Below, piece after piece: positions 1 through 9,865 of a stretch of 64,000 bases of DNA. This stretch comes from Thermodesulfobacteriota bacterium (GTDB lineage Bacteria; Desulfobacterota; UBA8473). Both the position numbers and the translations under genes were made by a program. Positions within the stretch are counted from its first letter, which is position 1. Every line of letters starts with the position of its first letter. Under the pieces are notes generated by a model. That model saw nothing but the letters and a program-made list of their open reading frames with translations, was not told the origin of the DNA and made no database searches. The stretch covers positions 1 through 64,000 of the forward strand of contig JBFLWQ010000014.1 of NCBI GenBank assembly GCA_040757775.1, written 5' to 3'.

Positions 1-48
1 TTCAAATCGCATCTTCCGAACCTCCTGTAATATCTCTGTCCGTCCCAT
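1..48 (-). CDS. transposase N-terminus (partial, runs off the window)
   Basis: Only the first 16 codons are inside the window. They read MGRTEILQEVRKMRFE on the minus strand and follow a good ribosome site, GGAGGTGA, a few bases upstream of the ATG at 46-48. This start is typical of the integrase-core transposases of the ISNCY/IS1202 type, whose N-termini carry a close variant of this string before a helix-turn-helix. The identification rests on recall of that N-terminal pattern and on the IS-end-like sequence upstream; the catalytic part is not visible. Confidence 0.55.
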   Translation of the reverse strand, partial: MGRTEILQEVRKMRFE

Positions 49-118
49 ACGTCACCTCCACTGGTGACCATTGTAAACCGGACAGATTATGTGCTACAAT
101 ACAGGACAGTTTATTTGT
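1..118. mobile_element. end of an insertion sequence (ISNCY-like)
   Basis: The bases between the partial transposase start (48) and the next gene contain a short directly repeated core, CTGTCC on the minus strand, at about 76-81 and 104-109, spaced as in the tip of an IS. The outer boundary is placed after the second copy. No target-site duplication can be tested because the other end is outside the window. Confidence 0.4.
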
Positions 119-248
119 TTCTGACATAATCAACTTTTCTTATTGTCATCACGTTCTTTCTCTGTTAACATCATATCCAATCTGTTTTCAGGGTTAAATT
201 TCACAAAACTCACTGACTATTTTTTTGATTATAACGTGGAGGTTTCGG

Positions 249-869
249 GTGGGACCAATCCTTATGCTTTTCAAGAATCCAGGGGCTTTTTTCCTTTTGA
301 TGATTCCTCTTTTATATTCTGTAATAATCCATGAAGTTGCCCATGGCTGGGTAGCGGAAAAAATGGGGGACACAACCGCCAGATGGATGGGAAGAATAAC
401 CTTTAACCCGATTAAACACTTAGACCCCATTGGCACACTGATGCTCCTTCTCTTTGGTTTTGGGTGGGCTAGGCCAGTCCCTGTTAATTTTTCAAATTTT
501 AGAGACTATCGGAAAGGGATGATTTTGGTATCTGCCGCCGGCATTACTGCAAATATCATTCTGGCTTTCTTGGCACTTTTAATCATAAGTATAAATATAT
601 TTTCTCCTTGGGGGACGATGGCAGCCATATTATCAGTCCTTGCCAAGATAAATATCATTTTGGCAGCCTTTAACCTGATACCTATCCCTCCTTTAGATGG
701 CTCTAAGATATTGATGGGTTTTGTTTCTAACAGAACTCAATACCAACTGATGCAATTAGAACCATATGGGATGTTTATCATCATAGGGCTACTCTTCTTT
801 GGCTTGTTAAATCCATTGATCACATTCTTTGAGCAGATAATAGTAAGTATTATAAATTTGATTCTGTAG
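249..869 (+). CDS. site-2 protease family (M50) membrane metallopeptidase
   Basis: A 206-residue polytopic zinc protease of the short M50 class that cleaves substrates within the membrane. HEVAH at residues 28-32 gives the two zinc histidines and the catalytic glutamate. Asp150 in PPLDGSKIL is the third zinc ligand. At least four hydrophobic segments lie around these motifs. The reading frame is open further upstream to a TTG at 225, but GGAGG at 238-242 sits six bases before the GTG at 249, which I take as the start. The substrate is unknown; short M50 proteins are often housekeeping genes with no partner. A 7 bp stem-loop follows the stop codon. Confidence 0.88.
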   Translation: MGPILMLFKNPGAFFLLMIPLLYSVIIHEVAHGWVAEKMGDTTARWMGRITFNPIKHLDPIGTLMLLLFGFGWARPVPVNFSNFRDYRKGMILVSAAGITANIILAFLALLIISINIFSPWGTMAAILSVLAKINIILAAFNLIPIPPLDGSKILMGFVSNRTQYQLMQLEPYGMFIIIGLLFFGLLNPLITFFEQIIVSIINLIL

Positions 870-876
870 TAGTAGT

Positions 877-894
877 GGCACGGTACGCCGTGCC
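877..894. repeat. short stem-loop between the M50 gene and the GalT-like gene
   Basis: GGCACGG and CCGTGCC form a perfect 7 bp stem around the four-base loop TACG. There is no T-run after it, so it is more likely a small repeat or processing site than a terminator. Confidence 0.5.
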
Positions 895-926
895 CATTAG
901 GGTAAAAACAAAAAAGGAGGGCACCT

Positions 927-1976
927 ATGACAGTGGAGTTTAAAAAAATTAAGAATACGGTTTCTATTCTGAATCCGATGAATGCATTTAAAGAGGACAA
1001 ACAGCATACTGAGATACGTTTTGACCCATTAACAGGCGTAAAGAGGCTCTTCAATATGGGTTTAATAGAAAAAGCGAAAATGTTCTATCAGCCTGTCGAT
1101 GAAACCCTATTGGAAATGATAGCAAACAGGACAAAAGAAACCTGTATCTTCTGTCCCCAAAACCTGGAAAAGGTAACACCAAAATTTCCGCCGGAACTTT
1201 TACCTGAAGGAAGATTTAGGAAAGGTGACTCATGGGTATTTCCCAATCTATTTCTGGTTTATGAAATCATGGCTATAGGTGTTATCGGTAAAGAACACTT
1301 TTTAAGGATCGATGAATTTTCTCCGGAGATATTAAAAAACTGCTTTAGTACGATTATTGATTTCCTTAGGGCAGTAAATAGAAGAAAGCCAGAACTTAAA
1401 TATGCCATCTTTGGGATGAACTATCTTCCGCCTGCTGCATCATCTCAAGTCCACCCTCATAACCAGATTTACATGAGCAAAAATCCCTTTTATTATGTAG
1501 ACTGGATGATGAGAGAAAGTAAGACTTACCTTGACAAAAAGTCTAAAAACTTCTGGAATGATCTCATAGAAACAGAGAAAGAACTGGGGGAAAGGTATGT
1601 GGGTAAAACAGGAAATGTGGAATGGATGGCCTCATTTGCCCCCATGGCAAGCAATGAATTTATAGGAATAGTACCTGGAAAGTCAAATTATTTTGAATAT
1701 GATGATAAAGACCTGGATGGTATCGCCGAAGGGTTGAGCAAGATTCTTTGCTTCTATAAAAAGGACCTGCAAATGGAGTCTTTTAATTATATCTTATATT
1801 CGGGTCCATTAGGAGGCAAAACTGATAGCTTTCGGGCAAGCGTAAAGATAGCCACAAGACCTAACTTTAATGGTAATTATATTAATGACATCCATTTCGC
1901 ACCGCTTTTTAACATGGAAAATTGGTTTGCAAATCCACCGGAGTATCTTGCCGGTCGGCTAAGGGCATATTTTTAG
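927..1976 (+). CDS. galactose-1-phosphate uridylyltransferase-like protein (HIT superfamily)
   Basis: A 349-residue nucleotidyltransferase of the GalT/HIT fold. The diagnostic active-site string is HPHNQ at residues 176-180 (HxHxQ), with His178 the expected nucleotidyl-carrying histidine. Cys73 and Cys76 in CIFC may bind zinc or iron as in GalT. The start follows a strong AAGGAGG. No galK or galE lies nearby, so the substrate may be another sugar or nucleoside phosphate: the GalT family also contains ADP-glucose phosphorylases and similar enzymes. The gene converges with pdxA, with about 20 bp between the stop codons. Confidence 0.75.
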   Translation: MTVEFKKIKNTVSILNPMNAFKEDKQHTEIRFDPLTGVKRLFNMGLIEKAKMFYQPVDETLLEMIANRTKETCIFCPQNLEKVTPKFPPELLPEGRFRKGDSWVFPNLFLVYEIMAIGVIGKEHFLRIDEFSPEILKNCFSTIIDFLRAVNRRKPELKYAIFGMNYLPPAASSQVHPHNQIYMSKNPFYYVDWMMRESKTYLDKKSKNFWNDLIETEKELGERYVGKTGNVEWMASFAPMASNEFIGIVPGKSNYFEYDDKDLDGIAEGLSKILCFYKKDLQMESFNYILYSGPLGGKTDSFRASVKIATRPNFNGNYINDIHFAPLFNMENWFANPPEYLAGRLRAYF

Positions 1977-1995
1977 GTGTATGTGGCGTTCCTTG

Positions 1996-3018
1996 TCATA
2001 TTTTTTGAGGATTCCTGCTTTTATCTGTCATAGATGAGGCGAGTCTGATAGCGTTCTTCAGACTTGTCTCGTTGGCGCTTCCTGTCCCTGCTATATCGTA
2101 TGCAGTCCCGTGATCTACAGATGTCCTTATAATGGGCAGTCCAAGGGTTACGTTTACCGCATCCTGAAAACTCAGTAATTTCAAAGGGATAAGCCCCTGA
2201 TCGTGGTACATGCATACAACCACGTCATAGTCTCCCCGGGAGGCATAGTAGAAAAGGGTGTCTGGGGGAAGAGGACCTACTGCATCGATCCCTGCAGCCT
2301 TAGCTATATTAATTGCCGGGATGATTATCCTTTCTTCCTCATCCCCAAATATTCCGCCTTCCCCACCATGGGGATTTAAAGATGCCACGGCTATTCTGGG
2401 CTTTGAGATGGCAAAGTACTCCTTAAGAGAATTGTTTGTCATCTTGATAATGGTGAATATTCTTTGGGTATTTAAGAGGTCTGCTACATCTCTCACTCTG
2501 CAATGGGTCGTTACCATGGCAACTCTTAGCTTTTCTCCTGTAAGCATCATAACATAATCTTTCGTATGGGTTAGTTCAGCAAAGAGTTCGGTGTGCCCTG
2601 CATAGGCATAACCTGCTCTGTTTATCACCTCTTTGTTTATGGGAGCAGTGGTTATGGCATCAATCTCTCCATCCAGTGCAAGTTTAGTCCCTGTCTTTAT
2701 ATAGTCCACAACGGCTTTACCAAATCTTTCATCCGGTTTTCCCCAAGCAACTGCGTTAACGTCAAGATGGGAAAGGTTTAAAACGTTTATATATCCAGCG
2801 TGGTATCTCTCCGCCCTTATGTTCGTAATAGTATTTACCTTAACCTCCATGCCAAGCATTTGGACAACCGTTGAGATTAGCCCGTGGTCCCCAAGGACAA
2901 CAGGCCTGCAGATTTGGAATATCCGTGGGTCAGAGAGTGCCTTTACGATTATTTCAGGGCCTACCCCTGCGGGGTCTCCCATGGTAATCCCAATCACAGG
3001 AAGTTTCATATTCTTCAT
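1996..3018 (-). CDS. pdxA: 4-hydroxythreonine-4-phosphate dehydrogenase
   Basis: NAD-dependent oxidation of 4-phosphohydroxy-L-threonine in the DXP-dependent pathway to pyridoxal phosphate. The 340-residue length is normal. The N-terminal GITMGDPAGVGPE, the central AGHTELFAELT and the late MYHDQGLIPLK are PdxA signatures, and their histidines bind the metal. It lies 44 bp after the SurA-like gene on the same strand; surA next to pdxA is a common bacterial arrangement, so the two are probably cotranscribed. Two in-frame ATG codons (M1 and M4) are available for the start, and the first follows a GGTGAGGA ribosome site. Confidence 0.95.
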   Translation of the reverse strand: MKNMKLPVIGITMGDPAGVGPEIIVKALSDPRIFQICRPVVLGDHGLISTVVQMLGMEVKVNTITNIRAERYHAGYINVLNLSHLDVNAVAWGKPDERFGKAVVDYIKTGTKLALDGEIDAITTAPINKEVINRAGYAYAGHTELFAELTHTKDYVMMLTGEKLRVAMVTTHCRVRDVADLLNTQRIFTIIKMTNNSLKEYFAISKPRIAVASLNPHGGEGGIFGDEEERIIIPAINIAKAAGIDAVGPLPPDTLFYYASRGDYDVVVCMYHDQGLIPLKLLSFQDAVNVTLGLPIIRTSVDHGTAYDIAGTGSANETSLKNAIRLASSMTDKSRNPQKI

Positions 3019-3062
3019 TTCCTCACCTGGTTATTTTTTTTTCGGAGTAAGTTGATTCTATC

Positions 3063-4046
3063 TCATAGCTTCACCTTAATAAAAGACTTCTTTCTTAACC
3101 TCTCAAACCATTCTTTAAATTCCTTCTCCACCCTTTTTGCATAAATGGTGTCTTTTATTTCATCCTTAACCTCTTCAAAGGGTCTAACCCCTCCTTCCTT
3201 TCTGTCCATAAGCTTAACTATGTGAAGACCTAAACTGCTGGTAATTATGTCACTAACCTCTCCAACTTTAAGACTAAAGACAACCTTTTCTAAAAACGGT
3301 GTTACTTCCCCCTTCTTAAACCACCCCATGTCACCACCTGAATCTGATGAAGTGTCCTGAGAATACATTTTAGCCAGCTTTCCGAAGTCCTCCTTATTAC
3401 CTAACTTTACTAATAGATCTCTGGCTTTTTCATAGACATCTTTTATTTTTGCTTCATCCGCGTTTGGGGGAATTGGAAGAAGTATATGTTGAACTCTTAC
3501 CTCTGTTACCATCCTAAAAGAATCCATATTATCCGTGTAATAATTTTTCAGTTCATCTTCATTCACCACTATCCTGGATTTAATTTCACGATTTACAAGC
3601 ATCATCTTCTCCATCCCCTGCCTGATCTGCTCTTTATACTTTTCAAGACTCAACCCCCTGGATTCCAACTTTTTAACCAATTCTTCCTTTGAGATAGAGT
3701 TTTCTTTCTGCATATTCTCCAGGGCATTATCTACCTCCCTTTCAGACACAACTATCCTTACCCTCTTTACTTCCTGCTCTATCAGCTTGTTATCAATAAG
3801 CCGATCCAATACTTTCCTTTTAATTTCGGCCGGGTCTTTTTCTGCACCATCAAAATTTATTATGCCTTCAGTATCCTTTAATATGAAATTTACCGCCTCG
3901 TTCAATTCTGTAAGGGTAATAACCTCACCGTTAACTATGGCAACTACCTTGTCAATGGTTTCTGCGATTGTTTTAAGGCTTAAGCAAGAGATACTAAAGG
4001 AAAGGATAAGAAACAGGATTAGAATCTGTTTTTTGGGAATGTTCAT
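3063..4046 (-). CDS. surA: SurA-like periplasmic peptidyl-prolyl isomerase/chaperone
   Basis: A 327-residue exported protein. Residues 1-30 are a lysine-led hydrophobic signal segment. A SurA N-terminal helical domain begins at IDKVVAIVNGEVIT. One parvulin (PPIC) domain spans about 180-285, with the typical VQHILLP, SGGDMGWF and GLHIVKL strings. Proteobacterial SurA usually has two parvulin domains, so this is the short one-domain form. It would escort outer-membrane proteins through the periplasm, which points to a cell with an outer membrane. GGAGG precedes the ATG. mfd is upstream and pdxA downstream on the same strand. Confidence 0.85.
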   Translation of the reverse strand: MNIPKKQILILFLILSFSISCLSLKTIAETIDKVVAIVNGEVITLTELNEAVNFILKDTEGIINFDGAEKDPAEIKRKVLDRLIDNKLIEQEVKRVRIVVSEREVDNALENMQKENSISKEELVKKLESRGLSLEKYKEQIRQGMEKMMLVNREIKSRIVVNEDELKNYYTDNMDSFRMVTEVRVQHILLPIPPNADEAKIKDVYEKARDLLVKLGNKEDFGKLAKMYSQDTSSDSGGDMGWFKKGEVTPFLEKVVFSLKVGEVSDIITSSLGLHIVKLMDRKEGGVRPFEEVKDEIKDTIYAKRVEKEFKEWFERLRKKSFIKVKL

Positions 4047-4111
4047 TATACCTCCACCTGTGATAGTGGCTTAAGTTAATTAATCAAGACGAAACTACCA
4101 CGTGATAACGA

Positions 4112-7100
4112 TTATTTCAATACGTTTTTAATCTCATTCAGGATACTTTTCCAGTCGCCATCAGGGAAGGTTATGCTTAGCTTTAAATCAGGAGAAAACC
4201 TACATCTTTCTCCGTAACTGGCAATGAGTTGGAGGATTTTCTCAAGAGATGCTTCGGCACTTGGATGAAATGACAAAATGATTTCACTCCCATTGTAATC
4301 AGCACTGGTAATAAGAAACCTTTTAAACAGAATTTTAATCCCCACCACTTCAAACAGATTTTCAACCAGGGTGGGTATTTTACCAAATCTGTCAGTAAGC
4401 TCTCTTCTCATCTTTTCTGCTTCCTCATCTGAGCTGATAGATGCAAGTCTCTTATAAACTACCAGCCGCTGATTGGTATCTCTAATATAGTCTTCAGGTA
4501 TATAAGCTGGTATCTTAATGTTAATCTCAGGCTGGATTTCATTGGTAACCTCTTCCCCTTTAAGTTCCTTAATGGTCCTTTCCAGTAATCTGATATACAT
4601 ATCATAGCCAACGGTAGCAATATGCCCGGACTGAGAGGTGCCCAGAATGTTACCCGCTCCCCTTATTTCCAGATCATGGGCTGCCAGCCTGAACCCAGAA
4701 CCCAGCTCAGTGAGTTCAGAGAGTGCCTTCAGTCGTTTCAAGGCATCTTTGGTTACTAAATGCTTTCCTGGTACCAGTAAATAGGCATATGCCTGTTCTT
4801 TCGCCCTTCCTACCCTCCCACGAAGTTGATACATCTGGGCTAAACCCAATTTATCGGCACGATTAATCATAATCGTATTTGCAGAGGGAAAATCAAGTCC
4901 TGATTCAATTATGGTAGTACAAACCAAAAAGTTGATCTCTTTATTGATAAAGGAGAGCATTACTTTTTCCAGGTCATTCTCTTCCATCTGGCCATGGGCA
5001 ACACCAACACTGGCTTCGGGGACTAATTTTCTCAGATACCTTACCATTGCAGGTATACTCTCTACCCGATTATGAACAAAGAATATCTGTCCTTCCCTCT
5101 CAATTTCTCTAAGTACAGCCCTTCTGATGATATCATCTTCGAATTTAGTAATATAGGTCTTGATTGCCAGGCGATCCTCGGGCGGCGTATTAATTACACT
5201 TAAATCCCTGACCCCCATCATAGACATATAAAGGGTCCTCGGGATGGGAGTAGCGGTCATTGTAATCACATCCACTAGTTTTCTTAGTTTCTTAAGCTTT
5301 TCTTTATGGGAAACACCAAACCGGTGTTCCTCATCTATAACCAACAACCCCAAATTCTTGAAGCTCACGTCCTTTTGAAGCAAACGGTGAGTCCCAATTA
5401 CAATATCGATCTCTCCATCCTTTAGCTTATTGACAATAGTTTTTTGTTCTTGACGGGTTCTGAAACGGCTAAGCATACCTATAAAAACAGGGTATGGTTT
5501 GAGTCTCTGGACAAAGGTTTGATAATGCTGGTAAGCAAGTATTGTGGTTGGAACCAATACTGCTACCTGTTTCCCATCCATTACTGCTTTGAATGATGCC
5601 CTTAGTGCAACCTCGGTCTTGCCAAAACCCACATCACCGCATATAAGTCTTTCCATAGGCTTTTCGTCTTCCATGTCCCTCATCACACTTTCAATAGCCT
5701 CCAGTTGATCGGAAGTCTCCTCATATTGGAAAGCAGCTTCAAACTCTCTGTAGTAATGGTCCTTTTTTGAGAAGGCAAAACCCTTTTGCACATTTCTTAA
5801 TGCGTATAACTTTAAGAGCTCTTCAGCCATCCCTTTAATGGATTCTTTAACTTTTTTCTTTTTGTTTTCCCAGGAACGCCCCCCCAGTTTATCCAATTTA
5901 GGGGAATGCCCTTTAACTCCCATGTACTTCTGGAGGAGATTTAATCTGGTAACTGGAAGATAGAGCTTATCCCCATCCATATACTCCAGTAGAAGGTAGT
6001 CATTTTCTATTCCATCTACATCAAGCTTTCTCAATCCAAGGTATAATCCAACTCCATGGTCTATATGGACTACATGATCATCTACTTTGAGGTCACCAAA
6101 GGTCGATATTCTATAATCATCCTCAAGCTTGGCTTTAGGATGTCGCCTTTTTCTCTCACCAAATATCTCTTCTTCTGTTACTATTATAATTCTTGTGTGA
6201 GGCCAACGGAATCCTGATAGAAGACTACCAAGCTGAATCCTCATCCCTGGTGCTGACCCAGGCAGATTGACTTCCTTTATCCGGGATTGAAAGGATGACT
6301 CAAGTTCAAGCCCAAAGGGTAAACTATAGTCTTTTAAGATTTCAAAGAGCCTCTTAGCCTGAGAATCGGTATGGCATACCAGAAAGATCTGATGGTTATC
6401 CTCCAGCCAGATTCTAATCTTTTCTGCAAAAACACCAAGTATTCCTTCATATGACCTTAACTGTATGGACTCCTTTCTTATATCTTCATTCCCTTCCGTA
6501 TAAAACTCAATGAGAGTCTCATCGGGTTGGTGAATATCAAATCTCTCTAAAAATACAATCTGAAACCTTTCGAGGTTCGAATTAATCTCATCCGGAGTCA
6601 GGTATAATTCGTAAACTTCAGGATAAAATTCTTTTCGCCTGATGTACTTTTGATGGCATTCCTTTATCTCGTCCACATATATTTGTTGTTCTTTTTCTAT
6701 ATCCCATCTCTCACTCATCATTAAAATAGCATCCTGAGGTAAATAATCGAAGAAGGTATCCAGTTTTGGATAAAAGAAAGGAAGGGAAAAGTCAGCATAA
6801 TCGGCAGTCGTGCTATTTAAGATGATCTCCCTGAAGGGAAGGATTGTAGCTTTTTCCAGAGAGTTTAAGGAACGTTGAGATATCACATCAAAGTGCCTGA
6901 CGGATTCTATCTCATCTCCCAAAAACTCCAGTCTTACAGGATTTTCAAAAAGGGGAGGGAAGATATCAAGAATACCCCCGCGAACACTGTATTCTCCCTT
7001 CGCTTCAACCACACTAACGTGGGTATAACCGCCTTCAACTATCTTTTCGATCAGCCTGTCCCGATTGATCTCCTGTCCAGTATATATACGTTCTGCAGCA

Positions 7101-7549
7101 TTCTCGAGAATGCCCTTAGCTATTACCCTTTGCATTAATGCGGAAGGAGTAGTAATAATAATGGGGTTAAAACCCATTGTAAGAGAGTAAAAAACCTCCA
7201 GTCTCTTACATACAATATTTGGTGAAGGTGAGATGGTATCGAATGGAAAGGTATCCCACGGAGGGTATAGAAGGCATTTAAGCTGTTCTGGTGAAGCATT
7301 GGAATCTTCTTCACCTAAAAAAAACCTTAAATCATTACAAAAAACATGGGCATCTGCTATAGTCGGGGTGATTATGACAAAGACTCTGTTCAGCTTTTCT
7401 TTCAGAAGGTACACAAGAAATGCCCTGGAAGAGCCTTTTAAGCCTGTAGTCCATATTTTCCTTTTTCTGTCATCTATTGCCTTTAATAATTTGGATATAG
7501 ATGGCTCTTCATAAAATACCCTTTCACCAGATAAATTCACATCCCGCAT
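4112..7549 (-). CDS. mfd: transcription-repair coupling factor
   Basis: A 1145-residue DNA translocase that removes RNA polymerase stalled at lesions and recruits UvrA. The order is the standard one: UvrB-like N-terminal module, RNA polymerase interaction domain (DDHVVHIDHGVGLYLG, near residue 480), and helicase domains with the Walker A string GDVGFGKTE, the DEEH box (VIDEEHRFGV) and the motif region QLRGRVGRA. A C-terminal TRCF domain follows. The length is normal. It sits between the cyclic-nucleotide-domain gene (23 bp gap) and the SurA-like gene in one minus-strand series. Confidence 0.97.
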   Translation of the reverse strand: MRDVNLSGERVFYEEPSISKLLKAIDDRKRKIWTTGLKGSSRAFLVYLLKEKLNRVFVIITPTIADAHVFCNDLRFFLGEEDSNASPEQLKCLLYPPWDTFPFDTISPSPNIVCKRLEVFYSLTMGFNPIIITTPSALMQRVIAKGILENAAERIYTGQEINRDRLIEKIVEGGYTHVSVVEAKGEYSVRGGILDIFPPLFENPVRLEFLGDEIESVRHFDVISQRSLNSLEKATILPFREIILNSTTADYADFSLPFFYPKLDTFFDYLPQDAILMMSERWDIEKEQQIYVDEIKECHQKYIRRKEFYPEVYELYLTPDEINSNLERFQIVFLERFDIHQPDETLIEFYTEGNEDIRKESIQLRSYEGILGVFAEKIRIWLEDNHQIFLVCHTDSQAKRLFEILKDYSLPFGLELESSFQSRIKEVNLPGSAPGMRIQLGSLLSGFRWPHTRIIIVTEEEIFGERKRRHPKAKLEDDYRISTFGDLKVDDHVVHIDHGVGLYLGLRKLDVDGIENDYLLLEYMDGDKLYLPVTRLNLLQKYMGVKGHSPKLDKLGGRSWENKKKKVKESIKGMAEELLKLYALRNVQKGFAFSKKDHYYREFEAAFQYEETSDQLEAIESVMRDMEDEKPMERLICGDVGFGKTEVALRASFKAVMDGKQVAVLVPTTILAYQHYQTFVQRLKPYPVFIGMLSRFRTRQEQKTIVNKLKDGEIDIVIGTHRLLQKDVSFKNLGLLVIDEEHRFGVSHKEKLKKLRKLVDVITMTATPIPRTLYMSMMGVRDLSVINTPPEDRLAIKTYITKFEDDIIRRAVLREIEREGQIFFVHNRVESIPAMVRYLRKLVPEASVGVAHGQMEENDLEKVMLSFINKEINFLVCTTIIESGLDFPSANTIMINRADKLGLAQMYQLRGRVGRAKEQAYAYLLVPGKHLVTKDALKRLKALSELTELGSGFRLAAHDLEIRGAGNILGTSQSGHIATVGYDMYIRLLERTIKELKGEEVTNEIQPEINIKIPAYIPEDYIRDTNQRLVVYKRLASISSDEEAEKMRRELTDRFGKIPTLVENLFEVVGIKILFKRFLITSADYNGSEIILSFHPSAEASLEKILQLIASYGERCRFSPDLKLSITFPDGDWKSILNEIKNVLK

Positions 7550-7572
7550 CTAACATTAACCCCTAACACCCT

Positions 7573-7998
7573 TTATTCTGAAATCTTACCACTTTCTTTA
7601 TCCTTAGATGACAGAATCTCTATTTGTCTGTTGGCTTCTTTGATTCTCTCCGCCAATGTTCTCAGTATCTTCATAGCAATATCCGAGTTTGTCTGAATCA
7701 ATGCCTCAAATGTCTCAGGGTTAATAACCAGCACCTCACTGTCCTCAACCACCTCTGCTGTCGCTGAACGAGGACCATCGGTCAGTACTGCCATCTCTCC
7801 TAAAAAATCCCCACCGGATATTATAGCCAGAGTTTTGTCCGCACCTCCTGCTTTTTTTGTTATCCTCACTTTTCCAGATTGGATAATGTACATCTCTTTG
7901 CCAGATTCCGATTCCCTAAAAAGGAATGCCCCCTTAGGAAAACTTTTCCCAAATTTTCGGAATAGCTGTTTTTGCAGACTGGTTTTTTTGTCTTTCAT
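7573..7998 (-). CDS. stand-alone cyclic-nucleotide-binding domain protein
   Basis: A 141-residue protein consisting almost entirely of one cNMP-binding beta-roll. The phosphate-binding cassette is visible as GEMAVLTDGPRSATAEV, with the arginine that normally contacts the cyclic phosphate. A helix rich in charged residues ends the protein. There is no DNA-binding helix-turn-helix, so it is not a CRP-type regulator, although databases often label such proteins that way. It is packed between mfd and the YihY-type gene (6 bp gap). The partner or effector is unknown; it could act as a cAMP or c-di-GMP-responsive regulatory subunit. Confidence 0.85.
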   Translation of the reverse strand: MKDKKTSLQKQLFRKFGKSFPKGAFLFRESESGKEMYIIQSGKVRITKKAGGADKTLAIISGGDFLGEMAVLTDGPRSATAEVVEDSEVLVINPETFEALIQTNSDIAMKILRTLAERIKEANRQIEILSSKDKESGKISE

Positions 7999-8004
7999 AA
8001 CCCC

Positions 8005-8883
8005 TCACATAAAAGCCTTCCTTAGCAGGGTAACATCCCTTCTATAATATGCTGAAACAAGTTCAGCACAGAACAGTAAAATACATGAAGAATAAAATAT
8101 CCATAATACCAAAATTATTATAGCTTCAAGTGATCCATAGACTACCCCATAATTGGGATTTCTGCTCACATACCACGCGAACAAGTACTTGGCTCCTTCC
8201 CACAGGAAAGCGCATAGGCTTCCCCCAATCATGCAGTGTCTAAGACGAATCTTAGTGTTTGGAATAACCTTGTAGATTAAAGTAAAAATAGAGATTGTAA
8301 GCAAAAATGGAAAGAGATATCTGATGAGTATATTACCTGCGAAGAAGATACGCAGATCAATTCCGTAAATAATGAAAGAGCCTGCCTTATCCAATGCCTT
8401 AGCAAAGGCGGTTATCAGAACTGAAACAATGGCTATTACACATCCAAAGGGTATCATTGTGAATGTCAGGAGTTTTGAATAAAAGAAGTTCCTCTTCTTC
8501 TTTACTTTGAATATTGTGTTCAGTGCAAACTCAAGCGAGGTAAAGACCAGCGTAGCCGTCCAAATCAGAGACAGCACCCCCACCCAACCCAGCACTTCAC
8601 TTTTATCCATTATTCTCTTTGTCTCATCAAAAACCATCGTGTTCATTTGCGGAATAAAGTCTCTGGTAAAAGAAACAGCAGCTCTATATATCTCTTCCGA
8701 GGATCCAAGTACATATCCTGCCAATGACAGCATGAGAAAAAGAAAGGGGATTATGGACAGTATCGAGTAGAATGCTATGGCAGCCGACAGATTCAGCCCC
8801 CCGTTTAGTCTGTAGGAACGAAAGGATTCTATGATTATATCCCAGAAGTTTCTAAAATGATAAACAACGTCACTTTTAAACAT
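8005..8883 (-). CDS. YihY/virulence factor BrkB family membrane protein
   Basis: A 292-residue inner-membrane protein with about six hydrophobic segments. The early string LSAAIAFYSILSIIPFLFLM and the later GSLCAFLWEGAKYLFAWYV are typical of the YihY (formerly mis-called RNase BN) family. The biochemical role of the family is not settled; export or polysaccharide-related functions have been suggested. It begins 4 bp after nadA on the minus strand and probably belongs to the same transcript. Confidence 0.9.
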   Translation of the reverse strand: MFKSDVVYHFRNFWDIIIESFRSYRLNGGLNLSAAIAFYSILSIIPFLFLMLSLAGYVLGSSEEIYRAAVSFTRDFIPQMNTMVFDETKRIMDKSEVLGWVGVLSLIWTATLVFTSLEFALNTIFKVKKKRNFFYSKLLTFTMIPFGCVIAIVSVLITAFAKALDKAGSFIIYGIDLRIFFAGNILIRYLFPFLLTISIFTLIYKVIPNTKIRLRHCMIGGSLCAFLWEGAKYLFAWYVSRNPNYGVVYGSLEAIIILVLWIFYSSCILLFCAELVSAYYRRDVTLLRKAFM

Positions 8884-8887
8884 ATCC

Positions 8888-9817
8888 CTATCCCATTAAA
8901 ACCTGGTCTCGGGGGACGGCAAGCATTCTATCAAGGGCTTTTTTGGCTGGAAACCTTGTTCTTTCCGGGACCTTTACTATATTCTTCATCTCTATTATGG
9001 CATTTAAAACACTGTCCAGTGTAGTTAATTTCATGTTTGGGCATACTAAACTCTTTGAAGCAAGAATGAATTTCTTTTCAGGGTTCTCTTTTCTTAATCG
9101 GTACAGTATCCCCGCTTCAGTCCCTATTATAAACTCCTCATTATCTGTCCTTTTAGCATACTCATACATCCCTGAAGTGCTGCAAACATGATCTGCCAGT
9201 TCAAGTACCTCAGGCCTGCATTCCGGATGTGCCACAAAAAGGGCATCGGGGTGTTTTCCCTTAATCTCCAATACTTCCTGTACTTTCAGGCGATCGTGTG
9301 TAGGACAATAGCCTTCCCACCAGAGAACCTTTTTGTCGGTAAATCTCGATACATATTTTGCCAGGTTTTTATCAGGGGTCATCAACACCGTATCGCTTTT
9401 TACAGAGTTCACCACCCGGACAGCATTGGCAGATGTGCAGCAGATATTACTTTCTGCCTTTACCTCAGCCGACGAATTGACATAGGTAACAACAGTAGCT
9501 TCAGGGTTTTCTCTCTTTTTAGCCACAAGAATATCGGCAGAAATCATATCCGCCATGGGGCACCCTGCATCAAGCCTGGGAAGGATTACCGTTTTATCAG
9601 GAGACAGAATAGAAGCGCTTTCAGCCATAAAATGGACACCACAGAAGACTATAATATCACAATCCGTTTTAGCAGCCTCTATACTTAACCCCAGAGAATC
9701 ACCGGTAAAATCAGCCAGTTCCTGAATTTCGTCTCTTTGGTAGTTATGTGCCAGCAGAATACCGTTTATCTCTTTTAAGAGTCGTTTTATCTCTCTTTGC
9801 AGCTCAATATTTTCCAA
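8888..9817 (-). CDS. nadA: quinolinate synthase
   Basis: Condenses iminoaspartate with dihydroxyacetone phosphate to quinolinate, the first dedicated ring of NAD synthesis, using an oxygen-sensitive [4Fe-4S] cluster. At 309 residues it is the short form. The three cluster cysteines are visible: Cys86 in DAGCPMAD, Cys171 in GYCPTH and Cys259 in LVCPNMK. No nadB or nadC is present in the window. It is the first gene of the minus-strand series that runs on to pdxA, so NAD and PLP synthesis genes lie at opposite ends of the same probable operon. Confidence 0.95.
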   Translation of the reverse strand: MENIELQREIKRLLKEINGILLAHNYQRDEIQELADFTGDSLGLSIEAAKTDCDIIVFCGVHFMAESASILSPDKTVILPRLDAGCPMADMISADILVAKKRENPEATVVTYVNSSAEVKAESNICCTSANAVRVVNSVKSDTVLMTPDKNLAKYVSRFTDKKVLWWEGYCPTHDRLKVQEVLEIKGKHPDALFVAHPECRPEVLELADHVCSTSGMYEYAKRTDNEEFIIGTEAGILYRLRKENPEKKFILASKSLVCPNMKLTTLDSVLNAIIEMKNIVKVPERTRFPAKKALDRMLAVPRDQVLMG

Positions 9818-9865
9818 TCTATTTTCCCCTGTCCTCTTCAGCTTTAGCTTGGCATTTTACGTTTA

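Noticed and set aside
9188-9688. Plus-strand frame of 166 codons opposite nadA.
   Set aside because: It is a shadow of nadA, whose three cluster cysteines and conserved length are clear.
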